Source of the DNA: Athripsodes cinereus
Lineage: Eukaryota > Arthropoda > Insecta > Trichoptera > Leptoceridae
Length of the DNA stretch: 64,000 nucleotides
Direction of reading: 5' to 3'
Assembly (NCBI GenBank): GCA_947579605.1
Contig: OX388321.1
Span: forward strand, 19,893,614-19,957,613
Made by a program: the position numbers and the translations under genes. Below, piece after piece: positions 1-13,300 of this stretch. The notes below the pieces were generated by a model. The model made no database searches, was not told the origin of the DNA, and saw only the letters and a program-made list of their open reading frames with translations. Each line of letters opens with the position of its first letter. The stretch's first letter is position 1.

Positions 1-13
1 CAATATATTAATT

Positions 14-89
14 GTGTCGCTGAGTTTCGAAATCCGCTATAACACATACATTTGAATGTGTTATAGCGGATTTCGAAACTCAGCGACAC
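14..89. repeat. 76-bp palindromic mobile repeat, copy 1
   Basis: Two perfectly complementary 34-bp arms (starting GTGTCGCTGAG, ending CTCAGCGACAC) surround an 8-bp loop. The unit is flanked on both sides by AATT (10-13 and 90-93), which looks like a 4-bp target duplication. An identical 76-bp unit lies at 37151-37226 with a different 4-bp flank. No coding capacity. Its class is not one I recognise. Confidence 0.85.
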
Positions 90-537
90 AATTAGTGAAA
101 GTTATACAGTGTTTCATTTTTTATTTTTATTACCTAAATTTAAAAACGAGCTTTCATAGTGTTACCTCTTCAAAAATAGAAAAGTTAAAACTTATAATCT
201 TAACTTCTTGATGCACCCTTTGATGGTCCTCACAGAACCACAGAGTGAAAGTGAGCTTCCTCCATTTAGAGTGATTTTGTACTAATCAAATATTTTATTC
301 CCTCGACTTTTTCTTTTTCTATTATTATTATTATTGGACAATTTGTTATGTATCATTTATTTATAAAATACTTCATAGGTATCCAAGATCATTCAGGTAT
401 TGTTTTATAACTCCTTTGAACTTGTGTTACCTCTTGATACCACAATAATCATGTGAATGAAAAAGTGTATTTTTGCCAACTAAACTTCTGGGGTACCTAC
501 TGCATTTAGTCATATTTTGAATAAAACACCTCAAATC

Positions 538-1168
538 CAATATTGCTGTTATTAGTTAATACTCTTATATCTTGGGTACAGTAGACAATATTGCTGTTCT
601 TAGTTAATAAACTTATATCTTGGGTACAGCAGACAATATTGCTGTTATTAGTTAATATTCTTATATCTTGGAAACAGTAGACAATATTGCTGTTATTAGT
701 TGATACTCTTATATCTTGGGTACAGTAGACAATATTGCTATTATTAGTTAATACTCTTATATCTTGGGTACAGTAGACAATATTGCTGTTATTAGTTAAT
801 ACTCTGATATCTTGGGTACACTAGACAATATTGCTGTTATTAGTTGATACTCTTATATCTTGGGTACACTAGACAATATTGCTGTTATTTGTTAATACTC
901 TTATATCTTGGGTACAGTAGACAATATTGCTGTTATTAGTTAATACTCTTATATCTTGGGTACAGTAGACAATATTGCTGTTATTAGTTAATACTCTTAT
1001 ATCTTGGGTACAGTAGAAAATATTGGTGTTATTAGTTAATACTCTTGTATCTTGGGTACAGTAGACAATATTGCTGTTATTAGTTAATACTCTTATATCT
1101 TGGGTACAGTAGACAATATTGCTGTTATTAGTTAATACTCTTATATCTTGGGTACAGTAGACAATATT
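538..1168. repeat. 48-bp minisatellite, about 13 copies
   Basis: A 48-bp unit beginning CAATATTGCTG and ending GGGTACAGTAGA is repeated head to tail about 13 times with few substitutions (for example CTAGA for GTAGA in two units). It sits in the intron just upstream of the first visible exon of the UBASH3-like gene. The low divergence suggests recent expansion or homogenisation, so the copy number may be polymorphic. Confidence 0.93.
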
Positions 1169-1207
1169 TGTAATTATTGATTGAGTTGACGTTTATTTTG
1201 TTTATAC

Positions 1208-1365
1208 ATGGAAGAAAACACAATTGGTTTTACTTTATATTTAATTATATAGTGATCTGGTCCATGTATTATAAATTATGTTTGACAATTACTTTGTAAG
1301 TCGAAACCAAATCATTATATAATTAAAAATAAAATAATCCTAAAACCAATTGTGTTTTCTTCCAT
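1208..1365. mobile_element. MITE family 1, copy 1
   Basis: Terminal inverted repeats of about 27 bp start ATGGAAGAAAACACAATTGG and end with its complement. The interior is AT-rich and non-coding. A second copy with the same ends is at 22613-22822, inside the large MULE. The flanks are TA-rich, so the target duplication cannot be called with certainty. Confidence 0.75.
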
Positions 1366-1402
1366 ATATTTGTAATTTTATCATTGTGTTATTTAGTTTC
1401 AG

Positions 1403-4400
1403 ATGTTGAATCTCCTAAAGCAGAGCAACCTTCAGAAGAGTCAAATGAAACTGTCTCCAATGGAACTGTGAAAGTAAATTTTATATTCAGCTATTGTAAT
1501 ACTTAATTCTTTAACTGTGAAAAAATATTTAATGGTTTCTTTCAGGAGGAGAGTGACACTAATGCTGGTTCTAGAGAAATCTTGGTGATGAGACATGGGG
1601 AGAGAGTCGACTTTACATATGGATCCTGGGCTCCCTACTGCTTTGATGAACATGACAACTATATTAGGAAGGATATGAACATGCCACCATCACTACCAAA
1701 AAGGTAACACAATTCCCACAAATCAAGATAGTTTCAAACTAACACATAGGAAGAGAGCTAACTTTACATATGGATCCTGAGCTCCTTACTTTTTTGATGA
1801 ATGTGACTTTTATTTTTTTAGAACCAGCCGTAAGTATGTGTTAACTGAATTTAGCCACTAATATATGTATGTATATTGCCAATGCTTTAAACAGTTAAAT
1901 TGTATTGTGTGTAGAACTGGTGGCAGTGCGGCGTATACTAGTGACTGTCCCCTCACTATGGTGGGTCTGCTGCAAGCCAAGCTAGTGGGTGAGGGTCTAC
2001 GGTTGGCAGGTGTACAAATCTCACATCTGTATTCATCTCCTTCATACAGGTGTGTGCAGACTGCACAAGCAATGCTGGAAGGTAATTATATTTTCATCCT
2101 TCACTTATCATATCAATTACCAACCCTCCTTTACACGAGACTTGTCTCTATAAGGAGAATATTTTGATTTAAGTTTTAATGAAATAGTTTAGATTTTGTT
2201 ATATCTGTATTGTTTATTGTGTTCAATAAAATTATTGAATATATGACACAGAAGATACAATCCCCTTTGACTGACTCTGAATATTTTTACTGACTTTTAA
2301 ATTATTACTTCAGCTCAATCTATGTATTTATCTTTATCATCATAGGTATTTTCTTATAGGGGTAACAATTAATTCAAAGTAATGTTAATTTGATCATTTT
2401 GCGATTGAAGATTTAATTTTCTTACTGGGTTTGACTTTTTGATTCTTGATTATCAGGTCTAGACGCTGCCATTCCTCCTAAAATCAGGATTGAACCAGGA
2501 CTATTTGAGTGGCTGGTTTGGTATCCCAAGGGACTGCCCACTTGGATGACTGTGGATGAATTGCAAGGAGCAGGATTTAATATGGATACAGAGTGAGGAC
2601 TGCTTTAATCTTAACTACAATTTATCCAGCTTAAACAAATGAAAACATTAGTGGGTGAAGGTGTTATGTGACAAAGTACTGATATAATGGTGTAAAAATT
2701 TTGTTTACATTGTGTAATTTTAAAGTAACACATTTATTTTCTATCAAACTTGGATTTATGCTTTTATATGTATTACTTTTTTATGTATTATTTTAGTTTC
2801 ATGTTGTGATGGAGCTGTACATATAACTGTGACAAGATGTGAAATAATATTTTGAGCTATTGTGTCTTCAAATATTATTCATCTTATATTTTATACTGTT
2901 TATTATAATGTTGAATGTTTGAAATTTTATTTCAGATATAAACCATTTATGAAAGTAGGAGAACCACCATTTATCTCAGTACCAGAAGATTCTGAGTGCT
3001 TGGAAGATTGTAATCAGTTTTATGAGAGAAGTGCTAAACTCATCAAGCACATATTGCAGTCAACTGAATCAATCAGTAAGTGTATCACACATAAGATAAT
3101 TAATTACAAAAATTATTAATGAATGTCTTGAACAAGGCGTATTTCCAGGAAAATTAAAAAAGTCAAGAGTTATTCCAGTTTATAAGAAGGGTGACAAAAC
3201 TGACCCAAGTAACCATAGACCGATCTCAATACTGCCTGTTTTAAGTAAAATATTCGAGAGGGTTGTCTCTGAGCAGCTCACCCACTACCTTGTCAAAAAT
3301 AATATAATACACCCCCAACAATTTGGTTTCCAGAAGGGCAAAAGCACATCCGATGGTATAGCTTATCTTGTTCAAACGGTCCTCGACTCACTGGACAAAA
3401 GGTCGAATGCTTATGGAATATTCTGTGATCTTTCCAAAGCCTTCGACTGCGTCAACCATGATATTCTTGTCAATAAGCTTAATTATTATGGAATTGCCAG
3501 TAATGAAATTAACTTTTTTAAATCTAACCTCGCGAATCGTGAGCAGGTGACTGAAATGGATGGTGTGCGGTCCAAGCCCAAGTAAATCGTGGTGTTCCAC
3601 AAGGCTCTATACTGGGGCCAATACTGTTTCTTGTATATGTGAATGACCTACCAGAATGTGTCTCCAAGGACCAAACTATGATAATGTTTCCTGATGATAC
3701 ATCTATAATAATTAAGGAAAATAGCAACAAGAATACAGCACTTGATAATACACTCAAGGCATTAGATGGCGTGGGTGAGTGGTTTGGAGATAACGGACTC
3801 GCACTTAATGTGATGAAAACGGGTGCAATTCATTTTTCCTTGAAAAGAAACGTAGATAATAATCCAGTCATGTCTGGTCTCTCCCAGCGCAAGCTGGAAG
3901 TAGTAAATGATATAAAATTCCTCGGCGTAATGATTGACTCAAGGCTACAGTGGACACCGCACATTGAGACAATATCTGGGAAGCTTTGTTCAGTAGTTTA
4001 TGCTATAAAAAAAATTAAGGATACTTGTGGCGAGGTGGCAGCCAAATCAGTATAATTATTTTGCCTACTTCCAGAGCATTATGTCGTACGGAGTGTTATT
4101 CTGGGGCAGGGGGGCTGATTGGAGCAGAATTTTCAAACTTCAAAAGCGTGCAATTAGGGGGTTAAAAGGGTTGGGGCCAAGAGAGTCGTGCAAGGAACAC
4201 TTTAAGGAACTTGGCATACTCACGCTCCCTGGCATTTACATCTACGAATGCTTGCTATACGCACGTAAAAATATGCCCAACACCCCTCTCAACTTGGAGT
4301 ACCATGGTTACGACACTCGCTCAAAAAGAAGTATCCGACCTGTAGAGCACAGGTTGGCAAAATTGTCCAAAAGCTTTGTCTGTCTCAGTGTGCGCCTGTT

Positions 4401-5389
4401 CAACAAGCTGCCTGAAGAAATAAAGTCCGTGAAGGATGAGAAAAAAATTCGAGGAGTAGTGAAGTTGTACCTCGTTGAAAAAGCTTTTTATTGTGTCGAC
4501 GAAATGCTGAATTGAACCATATACATTCATTTCAGCATGGAAATAATTTCCTGATGTTTTTTGTTTTTATTTGATCTATGATGATTGATGATGGAATCTG
4601 TATTGAATACTGTTTGATGAAATGCTAACAGAGCCCTTTACACTCTGCTTAGCAATGATATTGTGTTTTGATCTATGATTCTGTATTTTTTTTTTTTGTA
4701 TATATATATTATAATCTATTATATGATCCTGTCTTCTGTAAATAGAGTCCAAGTACCAAAAACTTTGGTCTAAGGACAATAAACAACAATAAACAATAAA
4801 ATAAACAATGGGCTCATGCTCAATTAGATGACATGTTATTATGTTCTTAAAATACTATAAAATAAATAAATTGTTTTGGTGCATAGGAGTTGTACAAGTG
4901 AAAGCTCCACTATCTCTATCTATGGTCAATTTTGTATTAGGATGATACAAATATCTATAATTTGAAATCTGAGTAAATTCTCGTAAAATTATAATTCAAA
5001 AACAATGTTGAAATGCAATTAGTGTCAAATTTTCATATATAATTAAAATATCAACAATAAGTTATCTCCAATTATTCTCATAAGGAAATAACAAATATTC
5101 CATTTACATACAATTCTCATATAAATTTACAAAATTCTTGGTGGTTTTGTCTTTAGGTGGGACTATTATGTTAGTTGGTCATGCCAGCACATTGGACACA
5201 TCATGGCGAGGCGTAGCGGGACTGGGTGCACGAGGTGGAGCCTCTCTGAGTCGTCTGATGCAGGGTGTACCCTACTGTAGTTTGGCCTGCTTCCGAGGAC
5301 CCCCCTGGCACTTGGCACAACCTCCCTGCCCACCTCTAATGAATACCTCCAACAAAAGATTTGATTGGAAACTACTTAACAACCAATAA
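1403..5389 (+). CDS. UBASH3: UBASH3/Sts-like protein tyrosine phosphatase, C-terminal exons
   Basis: Six exons form one continuous frame: 1403-1473, 1546-1703, 1915-2081, 2457-2592, 2936-3075 and 5157-5389 (stop). The product is the C-terminal histidine-phosphatase (2H) domain of the UBASH3/TULA/Sts family; the UBA and SH3 parts would lie upstream of the window. Visible motifs are the catalytic RHGER near the start of exon 2, the [11 protein letters not shown] region carrying the second conserved Arg, the GLFEW segment with the conserved Glu, and the second catalytic His in LVGHAST. The end, [11 protein letters not shown], also matches the family. Known members dephosphorylate tyrosine kinases and dampen signalling in the cytoplasm. 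A LINE fills the last intron but leaves both splice sites intact, so the gene looks functional. Exon phases all join without a frameshift. Confidence 0.9.
3095..4800 (+). mobile_element. 5'-truncated jockey/CR1-like LINE with degraded reverse transcriptase
   Basis: Three frames together encode a reverse transcriptase starting mid-domain: [20 protein letters not shown], a [11 protein letters not shown] block, [10 protein letters not shown], then the catalytic box as FPDDT instead of the usual FADDT, then the C-terminal region [20 protein letters not shown]. Stops or frameshifts near 3585 and 4052 break the ORF, so this is a dead copy. It ends around 4770-4800 in repeated AATAAACAA-type units rather than a plain poly(A). 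It lies wholly in the last intron of the UBASH3-like gene, in sense orientation. Confidence 0.88.
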
Positions 5390-7517
5390 CACAATAATTT
5401 TGTTATGTCTTGTTATATATTTTGTTAAATTGATCAATTTAAAACTATTTGTGTACGTAGGTCTATAACTATTATAGTGATGTGTCATCACCCGCAATAA
5501 TAAAATGTAAAATTTCTAATGGGTAAATATGTTATAAACATTTCACCATTAGCAATATACTATTGCAAATGGGTACACAGGATTTTTTCTAGTTGGAAGC
5601 AGTTAAACTCGCTTCAGACTGGTTCATTGACGAAAAAGTCCCCCCGAAAAGAAATACTGTATTATCCTGTGTAATCTAGGTCGGCATTTGAGGGGTGGCA
5701 GCTGTTTATTTCAATACTATTTTTACGCTTACAGGTGGGGGCTGCTGCCCCTCCCCTTGCTATTATGTATAGTGTACTCGCCATATATTTACATTGTTAG
5801 TCCCTCCAGTGGACATGTAGGTATAATATAATGATTATTATGTCTGTGTCATTGTAGCGCCATTTTGTGTTTAACTGAATCAATTACTACTGTTTACCAT
5901 GGACTATTAGGTTGCTGGCTATGGTGTGTCACATTATGTAGAGCATTGAAGAGCCTTGTCATCCTTCTCATATGGTACACTTGGTTAATTAGAAATGTCT
6001 ATAGTTAATCCTGATTAAATGACAAACCTTAGTCACAAAACCATTTATTATATAATGCACCTAAGTTTTGTTAGTGGCACAAATTACTCGTACCGGGTGA
6101 AATGTCTATGAATAATAAATAAAATGGTGCACCTACTCAATATCATACTGTAAAATCAATTTTTGTATGAATATTGTTCCATGAAGTTATTTTATTTTAT
6201 TTTTCAAGTGGCAGATCCTGTTCTGTGGCTATTTGCCATTTTATAACCGGTATTAAATTGAAACCATGTTATTTGAAACTATTTATAAGGGAGGTGTCAT
6301 TTAGACAGAGAAAACCCATAATGGAATATTGGTTATGTTTGTGAATAAAGCTTATAGAGTTAATATGTAGCTTTTGATTAGATATCACATTTTGTTGATT
6401 TGTAAATAATATATATATATATATGCTTGTTTGATGTAGATTCCGATGCCTTTAGAGTAGCTTAAATATTCAGACAGCAATACTGTTCTCGTAGTGAGCA
6501 ATAATGTTTTTAGAAAGCATAGCCATTTAATAGGGAATTAGAATAGGTAACTATTTGTGTACATTGAATCTTGTTCATTATTACAAATATATTATGTAAC
6601 TCACAATGTCACATTTAAAGTGTTTATTTTATTAGTTGTAGGCTTATTGAAGTATAAGTAAAATGAAATTATATAGTAGAAAAGAATGTTAAGAAGAAAT
6701 GAATACTTTTAGTAAATTAATAACTTAGTTGGCTACGGTTATGGGCTGAAATAATTCACAGAGAATCGTAACATATCCTTGGTTTTTTATTTAATATTTT
6801 TACACACTTTGCAATCAATTTAGTGAATGAGTTAAAACCTTTAACTTTTTTAATACACACTTTAATTTATTTTATTGAAAATGACTGTCTTTTTAAGAGA
6901 CAAAACTGAAATTTCTCTGCAAAATGAAATAAATAGTGAGTATTGAAAAAGTTTCAGTTTTTGATTCATCCAATATAGAGATTACACAAAAAGTAGGGAA
7001 ATACATAGAGAATTTAATGAAATTGCAATCATGATATAAAAAATTTAAAAGATAATAATGATGTTTGTATGTCTTCCAAATTTTTCCTTATTTACATTCT
7101 TTCATGTCTTAGTTACAGAAATTTCGATAGTGGATATTTTAAGTGCTGTAAGCATCAGTCTTCAAGACAGATTATTTTTCGAGTGATTGAACACTGTTTC
7201 TAGTTGTAGAATGATTGTAGCGATGATATTGCATTCCATTAAAGTGAAATAGTTTTATTACTAATGCACCCTTTCTTAAGGTTAATGATGGCTTATTTAT
7301 TATTATTATATGTATGTAAGTTATTTTAGTTTAGTTCAGGTATATTTTGTTTTATCCTCAGACAGGTACAATAATGAAAGTCAAAATATTGAGATATGCA
7401 AAATGTATTTTATAATTATTATTTATTTTTAAATCCTCTATCAAACATGGATTTGTTTTTAAGACTGAATTAATTCTAAGGTTGCTCTTTATATTTATTT
7501 CATATTTGTGTTATGTA
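5390..7517 (+). other. Probable 3' UTR and intergenic spacer
   Basis: No credible coding exon. The first part should be the 3' UTR of the UBASH3-like gene; several AATAAA motifs occur, for example near 6344 (GTGAATAAAGC), but the true cleavage site cannot be chosen by eye. A short (AT)n run lies near 6410-6424. Confidence 0.5.
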
Positions 7518-7642
7518 GGTTTGCCACCCACCCTGAATGTCTTGATTTTATATTGGCATGAAGAGGACAGTTTGCATGTTTCTTACATGCAGCTGATCTG
7601 CTGGCTACCCCACTTGTGGGATATGCCGTGATGGTATAGTAG
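7518..7642 (+). repeat. Dispersed LINE/SINE-tail repeat
   Basis: Contains CTGAATGTCTTGATTTTATA, a middle block ending CTGGCTACCCCACTTGTGGG, and GCCGTGATGGTATAG. A close copy in the opposite orientation is at 17506-17645. More degraded copies are at 36180-36245, 43893-43935, 45985-46112, 52200-52310 and 63547-63590. The GTGATGGTATG end follows the RTE-like reverse transcriptase tail at 28068-28345, so this is probably the 3' end of that LINE family or a SINE that borrows it. Confidence 0.7.
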
Positions 7643-7725
7643 TAGTAGTACTTACTTATTATTATATATTTGTTAATGATTTTTTACTTTATGCTTAAAT
7701 TTATGTAACAATGTATCTGTATCTA

Positions 7726-8209
7726 CCAAAGACATTATATTTATAACAAGACTGTGCACTGCCACTAAAATATATGTCATGTGAAATAGTAAGCGAGATT
7801 CCTCCCTTTCTAGTAGGGTGTCCTTATGAACAAAATAAATTGTAGGTGATATGATCATCATCTTATCAAAATTCACCTTTTTCCAGTATTGCCATACTAA
7901 TAAATAAAAATCATGTGATTCCTATGAATATTATAATAAAAAAAAACTCCGAACCTCAACAGTACACAATACTTCATAATTTTTTTTCACTTCACAGACA
8001 AGTGTCACTTGCTGAATATTCCATGGATTTAGTTGAAAATTATGAATAATATGTTTAATTCATGTCATTTGCTGTCTACGCCACCGTTACTATCTCATGT
8101 GGCACAGTATTTTGTGATAAATAAATCAATTTTATTTCAAGGATAGAGCATATTTTTGCTTGAATTTGGTCAAAGAGTGCACTATCTTGTTGTATTATAA
8201 TGTCTTTGG
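7726..8209. mobile_element. MITE family 2, copy 1
   Basis: Imperfect terminal inverted repeats of about 38 bp (CCAAAGACATTATA, then ATAACAAGACTGTGCAC) bound a non-coding interior of about 480 bp. TATCTA occurs directly on both sides (7720-7725 and 8210-8215), consistent with a short target duplication. The same termini bound a shorter element at 55012-55272. Confidence 0.7.
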
Positions 8210-8988
8210 TATCTACTTACCACTGTCATGCAGAGTTGTTCACCATTAATCCAAAATTTAACTTCAAAATTGAAAAAAGTTAACTTTGTTACTCATTAAT
8301 TCATTATTGTTTTGAAAATGTAACACAAGTTAAGTATAGTAAATTCCAAAGACCCGGGAGTAAAACTTAAATTTAAGAGAGATTAACATGAAAGTTGAAA
8401 TTAATTAATTATTCGCTGATTTGTGTTCAGCTTTGTTTCCATGATATAATTAATTTAACTGAAATGGGAAAAGGATTAGAAAGGGTATTAAATATAACCA
8501 GGTTATAAAATTATATTTTTTTTAATTCAAATATAATTGCATCACATATATAGATTCTCATATATAATAAATAATAAGTTGAATATAATAAATAAATCAA
8601 CATGGAGGCCTGTGTACATTCAAGACTGTATGTAATATTTTCACTCATTGTGTAATTAATACATAGTACATATCTTATTGTCTTACCTGTATCTTGTAGG
8701 TATATATGTATGTATTGTATGTATATCTTCACCAAAATTGGAACATCTCTATTAAGTACTACAATTTATGTGTATGCTGCTACTAGCACATCTCACAATA
8801 CCTACGTGTTGGAGTGATATTATACATTATATTGTTATAACAATACTTTTCTGTTACACAGCTTTGAGATAAAAATATATAAATAGCACTCCTTAATAAG
8901 TAAATAATAGTTAAGATTAATTAATAAATTATACAGTATTTTATTTGCTCAGTACATACTGTTGATTGTCTTTTGTCTTAAGCAGCGT

Positions 8989-9183
8989 CCACACAGCTGG
9001 ATTTAAATATCAATCAATCTTCAATTATTCAGTGACAATTCGGAGCATTCTCCGAAGAAATATTTGAATGAATGCCTTCGTTACCTATCCTTATAAGGGT
9101 ATCAAAAGCATTCATTTGAATATTTCTTTGAAGAATGCTCCGAATAGTCACTAAATGATTGATGTTTTTATCCAGCTGTGTGG
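8989..9183. repeat. Foldback (MITE-like) inverted repeat
   Basis: The ends are CCACACAGCTGGAT and its complement. Arms of about 80-90 bp pair with some mismatches through blocks such as GGAGCATTC and ATTTGAATAT. No ORF and no clear flanking direct repeat. Confidence 0.75.
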
Positions 9184-10379
9184 TGCTTCTTTAGAAGAGC
9201 CACTGATGCAGTAGACAACTGTCACCTTTGTCATCGTTTGCCTTCTTCAGTCAAGGTAATTTTTAAAGAGAAGTGAACGGTACTTTAGACTATGCTATGT
9301 GTCCATTATTAGATAATTTTATGCAATAAATACTGTAACAATACCACCACAATAATTTGTTAAGCATATAACAGAGTGATGTTAAATGTATGTCAATAAA
9401 ATAATAATTAATATGTGAAAACAAAGATACGCTACTCAGCGTGACATGAGTTGGGTGTGTGTGCTATGTTGTACAATTTTATTGTTACACAACCAAATAT
9501 TCTTCAACATAAAATACAATCAAATATATTTGTCGGCGGTTTGATGAAACCTTTTATCTGGGCTTATCAAGATTTTACAGAAAACTCTAATAATTAATAA
9601 AATCATAAAGTGACTAATTTTCTTGAAACTAACTTAATTGCAATACAAATGTATTTTCTACAGAGCTTAATACTATTACATACTTCAGTGGTTATTTTGA
9701 ATAAAATTGACTGGAAACGTTCCATAAAATACACAAAAAATAATAGCATATAACACTCATACATATTAAAAATAAATATGATTTACATTAGACAGCTTGA
9801 AGTATAAGTATGTGTGTCCTATAGCATCTATATCTTTCTGTCTTTGGCTGAATGCAACTTTTTATTTATTTTATGACATTATTGTCTCGGGTGAGTGTAC
9901 TGCACTACACCCACTCTCACATACATAATGTAACAATGTTGTACTTAAACATGCCTTATTATTATTTATTGTTAAATACATTTTCTTATATTTTTTACCA
10001 ATAAGAGTTTTATTTCCTGTTAACATGGTTCCCTTGATAGTTAATACATCGCATTGGCACACTAATCCCTAAACATGTTTGCATAACATAGTCATAGTCA
10101 TTTATTCAATGGATGTCCATTGTACGTGGTTTGGTATTCTTAGTGATTAATTACAGTATTATATTGGTTGCATAAAAAAATATCTTTACATTAATGACAA
10201 ACATATATCTCTGTGATACTTAAAATTATTAGTTAACGTTAAAAGTTATGAACTTAAATAAAATATGTAGAATGTCTAATGATTAAATATATATAGGTAC
10301 TCTAATATTATATCTTCCCACACATCCTTGAGCAATGCTGCAAAGATGTGTTGGATCTTTTCCAGCTGAGAATGTGATT
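9184..10379. other. Intergenic spacer and probable 3' UTR
   Basis: No exon with splice sites and coding bias was found on either strand. The right part, just below 10380, should be the 3' UTR of the minus-strand coiled-coil gene. Confidence 0.45.
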
Positions 10380-13300
10380 TCACTTCTTTGATTTATAAAT
10401 TGTCTGAAACACATTAACCATTAAATTAAAGGAAAATTTATACTCATATAGCAGTAGGAACATTTTGTTTGCAGCATGTATTTCACATAATTTGCTTAAT
10501 GAATTTTTACCTTTTTTCCAGTCCCCTTTTGTTCTGCTTTTGTTAAAGTCTCAAATCTCTTTTGGATCAAACGAGGCTGAAAATAAATTCACATCAAATT
10601 AAAAGTAACTCAAATTGATAATGATAAAAGTGAAAAATGACACTTGCATATCGAATGTCAAATGGTTAAAATATACATAAAGAGATGATAAATGTAGCAC
10701 TCACATCAAATCTGTAACAGTCTGATTCGTCACTGTCACTACAGAAACTTGGCTTTTTGGGCAGTGATCTCGAGGCTGGGTCTTTCCAAATAGTGTTTTT
10801 CTACAAAATAATAATAACATACTTTTATTTTAATGCAATTTGAAACAAGTGTTCCTTTGTACTATTGTTTGTTAATTCGCAGAGAGACGTCTTTCGACTT
10901 ATAAGGTCATTATCAATCTCAAAACAATAGTAGAAAGGAACACTTGTTTCAAATTGCATTATTATGGAATTCTACTACGTGTGCACCGACACAATTAATA
11001 TACTTTTATTTAATTAACAATTCATCAAATAGCTGAATAATATGTGTCCTATATATTGGGTTGTCCTGAAAATATATTTTTTATGAAAATGGAAGACCTT
11101 ATAGTTAATAAATATTTTATACTATACTTCTGCCTTACACCGTATACCAAGTGGGGTAGGTAGAAAGGATGAAATGCCACAAAGCTCTATCCTTATATAC
11201 TTCATTTGCTTCTTCTTCATTCACACAATTTCTCATAAACGCAACCCGATTTCTCTTACTCAACATGTGCCCGTTCATGAAGATTTGGTTCATATGACCA
11301 AGCCACTTTGTCACACTTTCTCTTTTAGATAATAACATTGCAATTTATTTAGACTTATATTTTATCCACAACACTCCTCTCGCATCCCCTAAGATGCAAT
11401 GTGCATAGAGCTCTGTTGTTCATGTTGGAGGGGTACCTTGTTGTGTAGACGGATGGTCAATGGAATGAGGCATGATGGTCACATTGGTTACCCATTACTA
11501 CTCTTACATCTGTGTACTAATGCAACAATGCGGAGTACTGATTTTAAGGAAACCTAAATTTCAGCATTATTTTGATTTAGTCAATGCAATGGTGGTCATC
11601 ATTTTTGCTGAGCCCCAAGTGAATTAAGTTATGTGGTAAACTATTTTGCAAATCCCTAAATGTTGGAAATAAAGATTAGTATGAGGAATTTTATTGAAGT
11701 CTATACTATACTGAATAAACAATAACATGAACAAAATTTGGAAGGCGTCTGGACTCAGCATCAGGACAAAATGTCCCTTGTTCAATGCGTGCATCATCCC
11801 AATCCTTCTATATGGCTGTGAGTCTTGGCACTTAACCAAGGCTCAAGAGCGGAAGATACTAAGCTTTGAAAACAAGTGTCTTAGAAGGATTTTGGATGTC
11901 AAATGGTATGAACATGTTACAAATGATGTTGTGCGCCGGCGCACCCAGCAGAGACCTGTAATCTCCGTAATACAGGAGAGACGATGGTCCTGGCTGGGAC
12001 ATGTTTTGAGAATGCCCAATGATACTTGGCCAAAAAGAGCACTGTTCTTCCGTACGCAGGGGTTCCGTCGGCCCGGGCGCACCTCTTTCACAATACACCG
12101 TTCCTATGACAACGATATCAGAGCGCAGGGGATGTCGTGGAAAGAGGTAACGCAATTGGCGCAGAGACGCTCTGAATGGAGGAGGCTGGTTTCTGCCCTG
12201 TACTCCCGAGAGGAGCGTTGAGGGCGAGATGAGTGATGGTGATATGATACTATACTGTGCCATGTGCCAAATGGGGATGGCAGAGATAGCGGAACGCCAT
12301 ATAGATTTATCTTTCCATACTTCATTTACTTCTTCTACATTCATACAATTTCTCATGCATTTATTGGAGTCTGATGTATATAAATACAAGTTAAAAATAA
12401 AGTGAAACTGGCACTAGCTCTAAATTTTATTTCCTTCTCTAAATTATCTTCCAATTTTGGCAATTGAATATCTCTAGTTTTTTGTCTGGGGTCCTGCGCT
12501 TATATAGAGCACCCAAATGGTTGCCCTTTTCTAAGTTGGCATGTATATATAATGCAGGTACCTTAGTTTCCTCCCTCTCTTTAGCAGGGCTGTTGCAGGA
12601 TGGTAACTCCTTATCCTTGGAGGTACTTTCAACCAGAGGACTGGCTTTGACTGGATTTGATTTTTTTTCATTAGTGCACAAATTACGCAACTCTCTTTGT
12701 GTCAGCTCATGACGCCTCAGCAAGATATTATATTTCTGTTCCCAGTCATTGTTTTTCTTAACAGTTTCACGCAATGCATCGTTTTGTTTTTCTAACTCAT
12801 TCTGAAAGTTTTAAATAAAATTATTTTGGTACTTTAGTAGAAAGGCAAATTAAAATGGATCATTCAGATCAGTTGGTAATTTGAGAGATAGCGTGCAATA
12901 ATTACCTGTTCCTCAGACTTGATGACAATTTGATTTTGCAAGGATTTTATTTTGTTGTTGAGTTCCTGTAAGCAGATATGTTAGTATTAAGTGTACACAT
13001 AGACATTACATTCATACAAGATGGTTGATAAGTACATAATATCTCATTACCATTTCTTTTGCATCTGTAATTCGACTCTTTTCTAAGTACAGAGTTTTTA
13101 AGTTTTCCTTATCATCTTTGTTCCTGATAGCCTGGGCATCAATCTCTTCCAGCAACTTTTGGTTGGAGGTTTTCATGTCGTCCAGTTCTTTTTTAATCTC
13201 ATCTACCTCATTAATCTTTTCTTTTAGTAATTTTTCCAAACCATGGTTCTTATTCCTCATATCTTCATTTTCGGTAATCAAACTTTTGCTACAACCAAAA

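Noticed and set aside
538..1168. CRISPR array
   Set aside because: The 48-bp units abut directly without unique spacers, and the window is clearly eukaryotic.
11843..12389. Minus-strand frames up to 176 codons
   Set aside because: Mostly antisense to the LINE fragment at 11727-12236, whose plus-strand translation matches known LINE sequence; only the last part looks like a separate LINE tail.
12439..12561. Extension of coiled-coil exon 12 to the stop at 12439
   Set aside because: Splicing at AAG|GTACCT keeps the frame into the downstream exons at 10800-10380; the extension is kept only as a possible alternative end.
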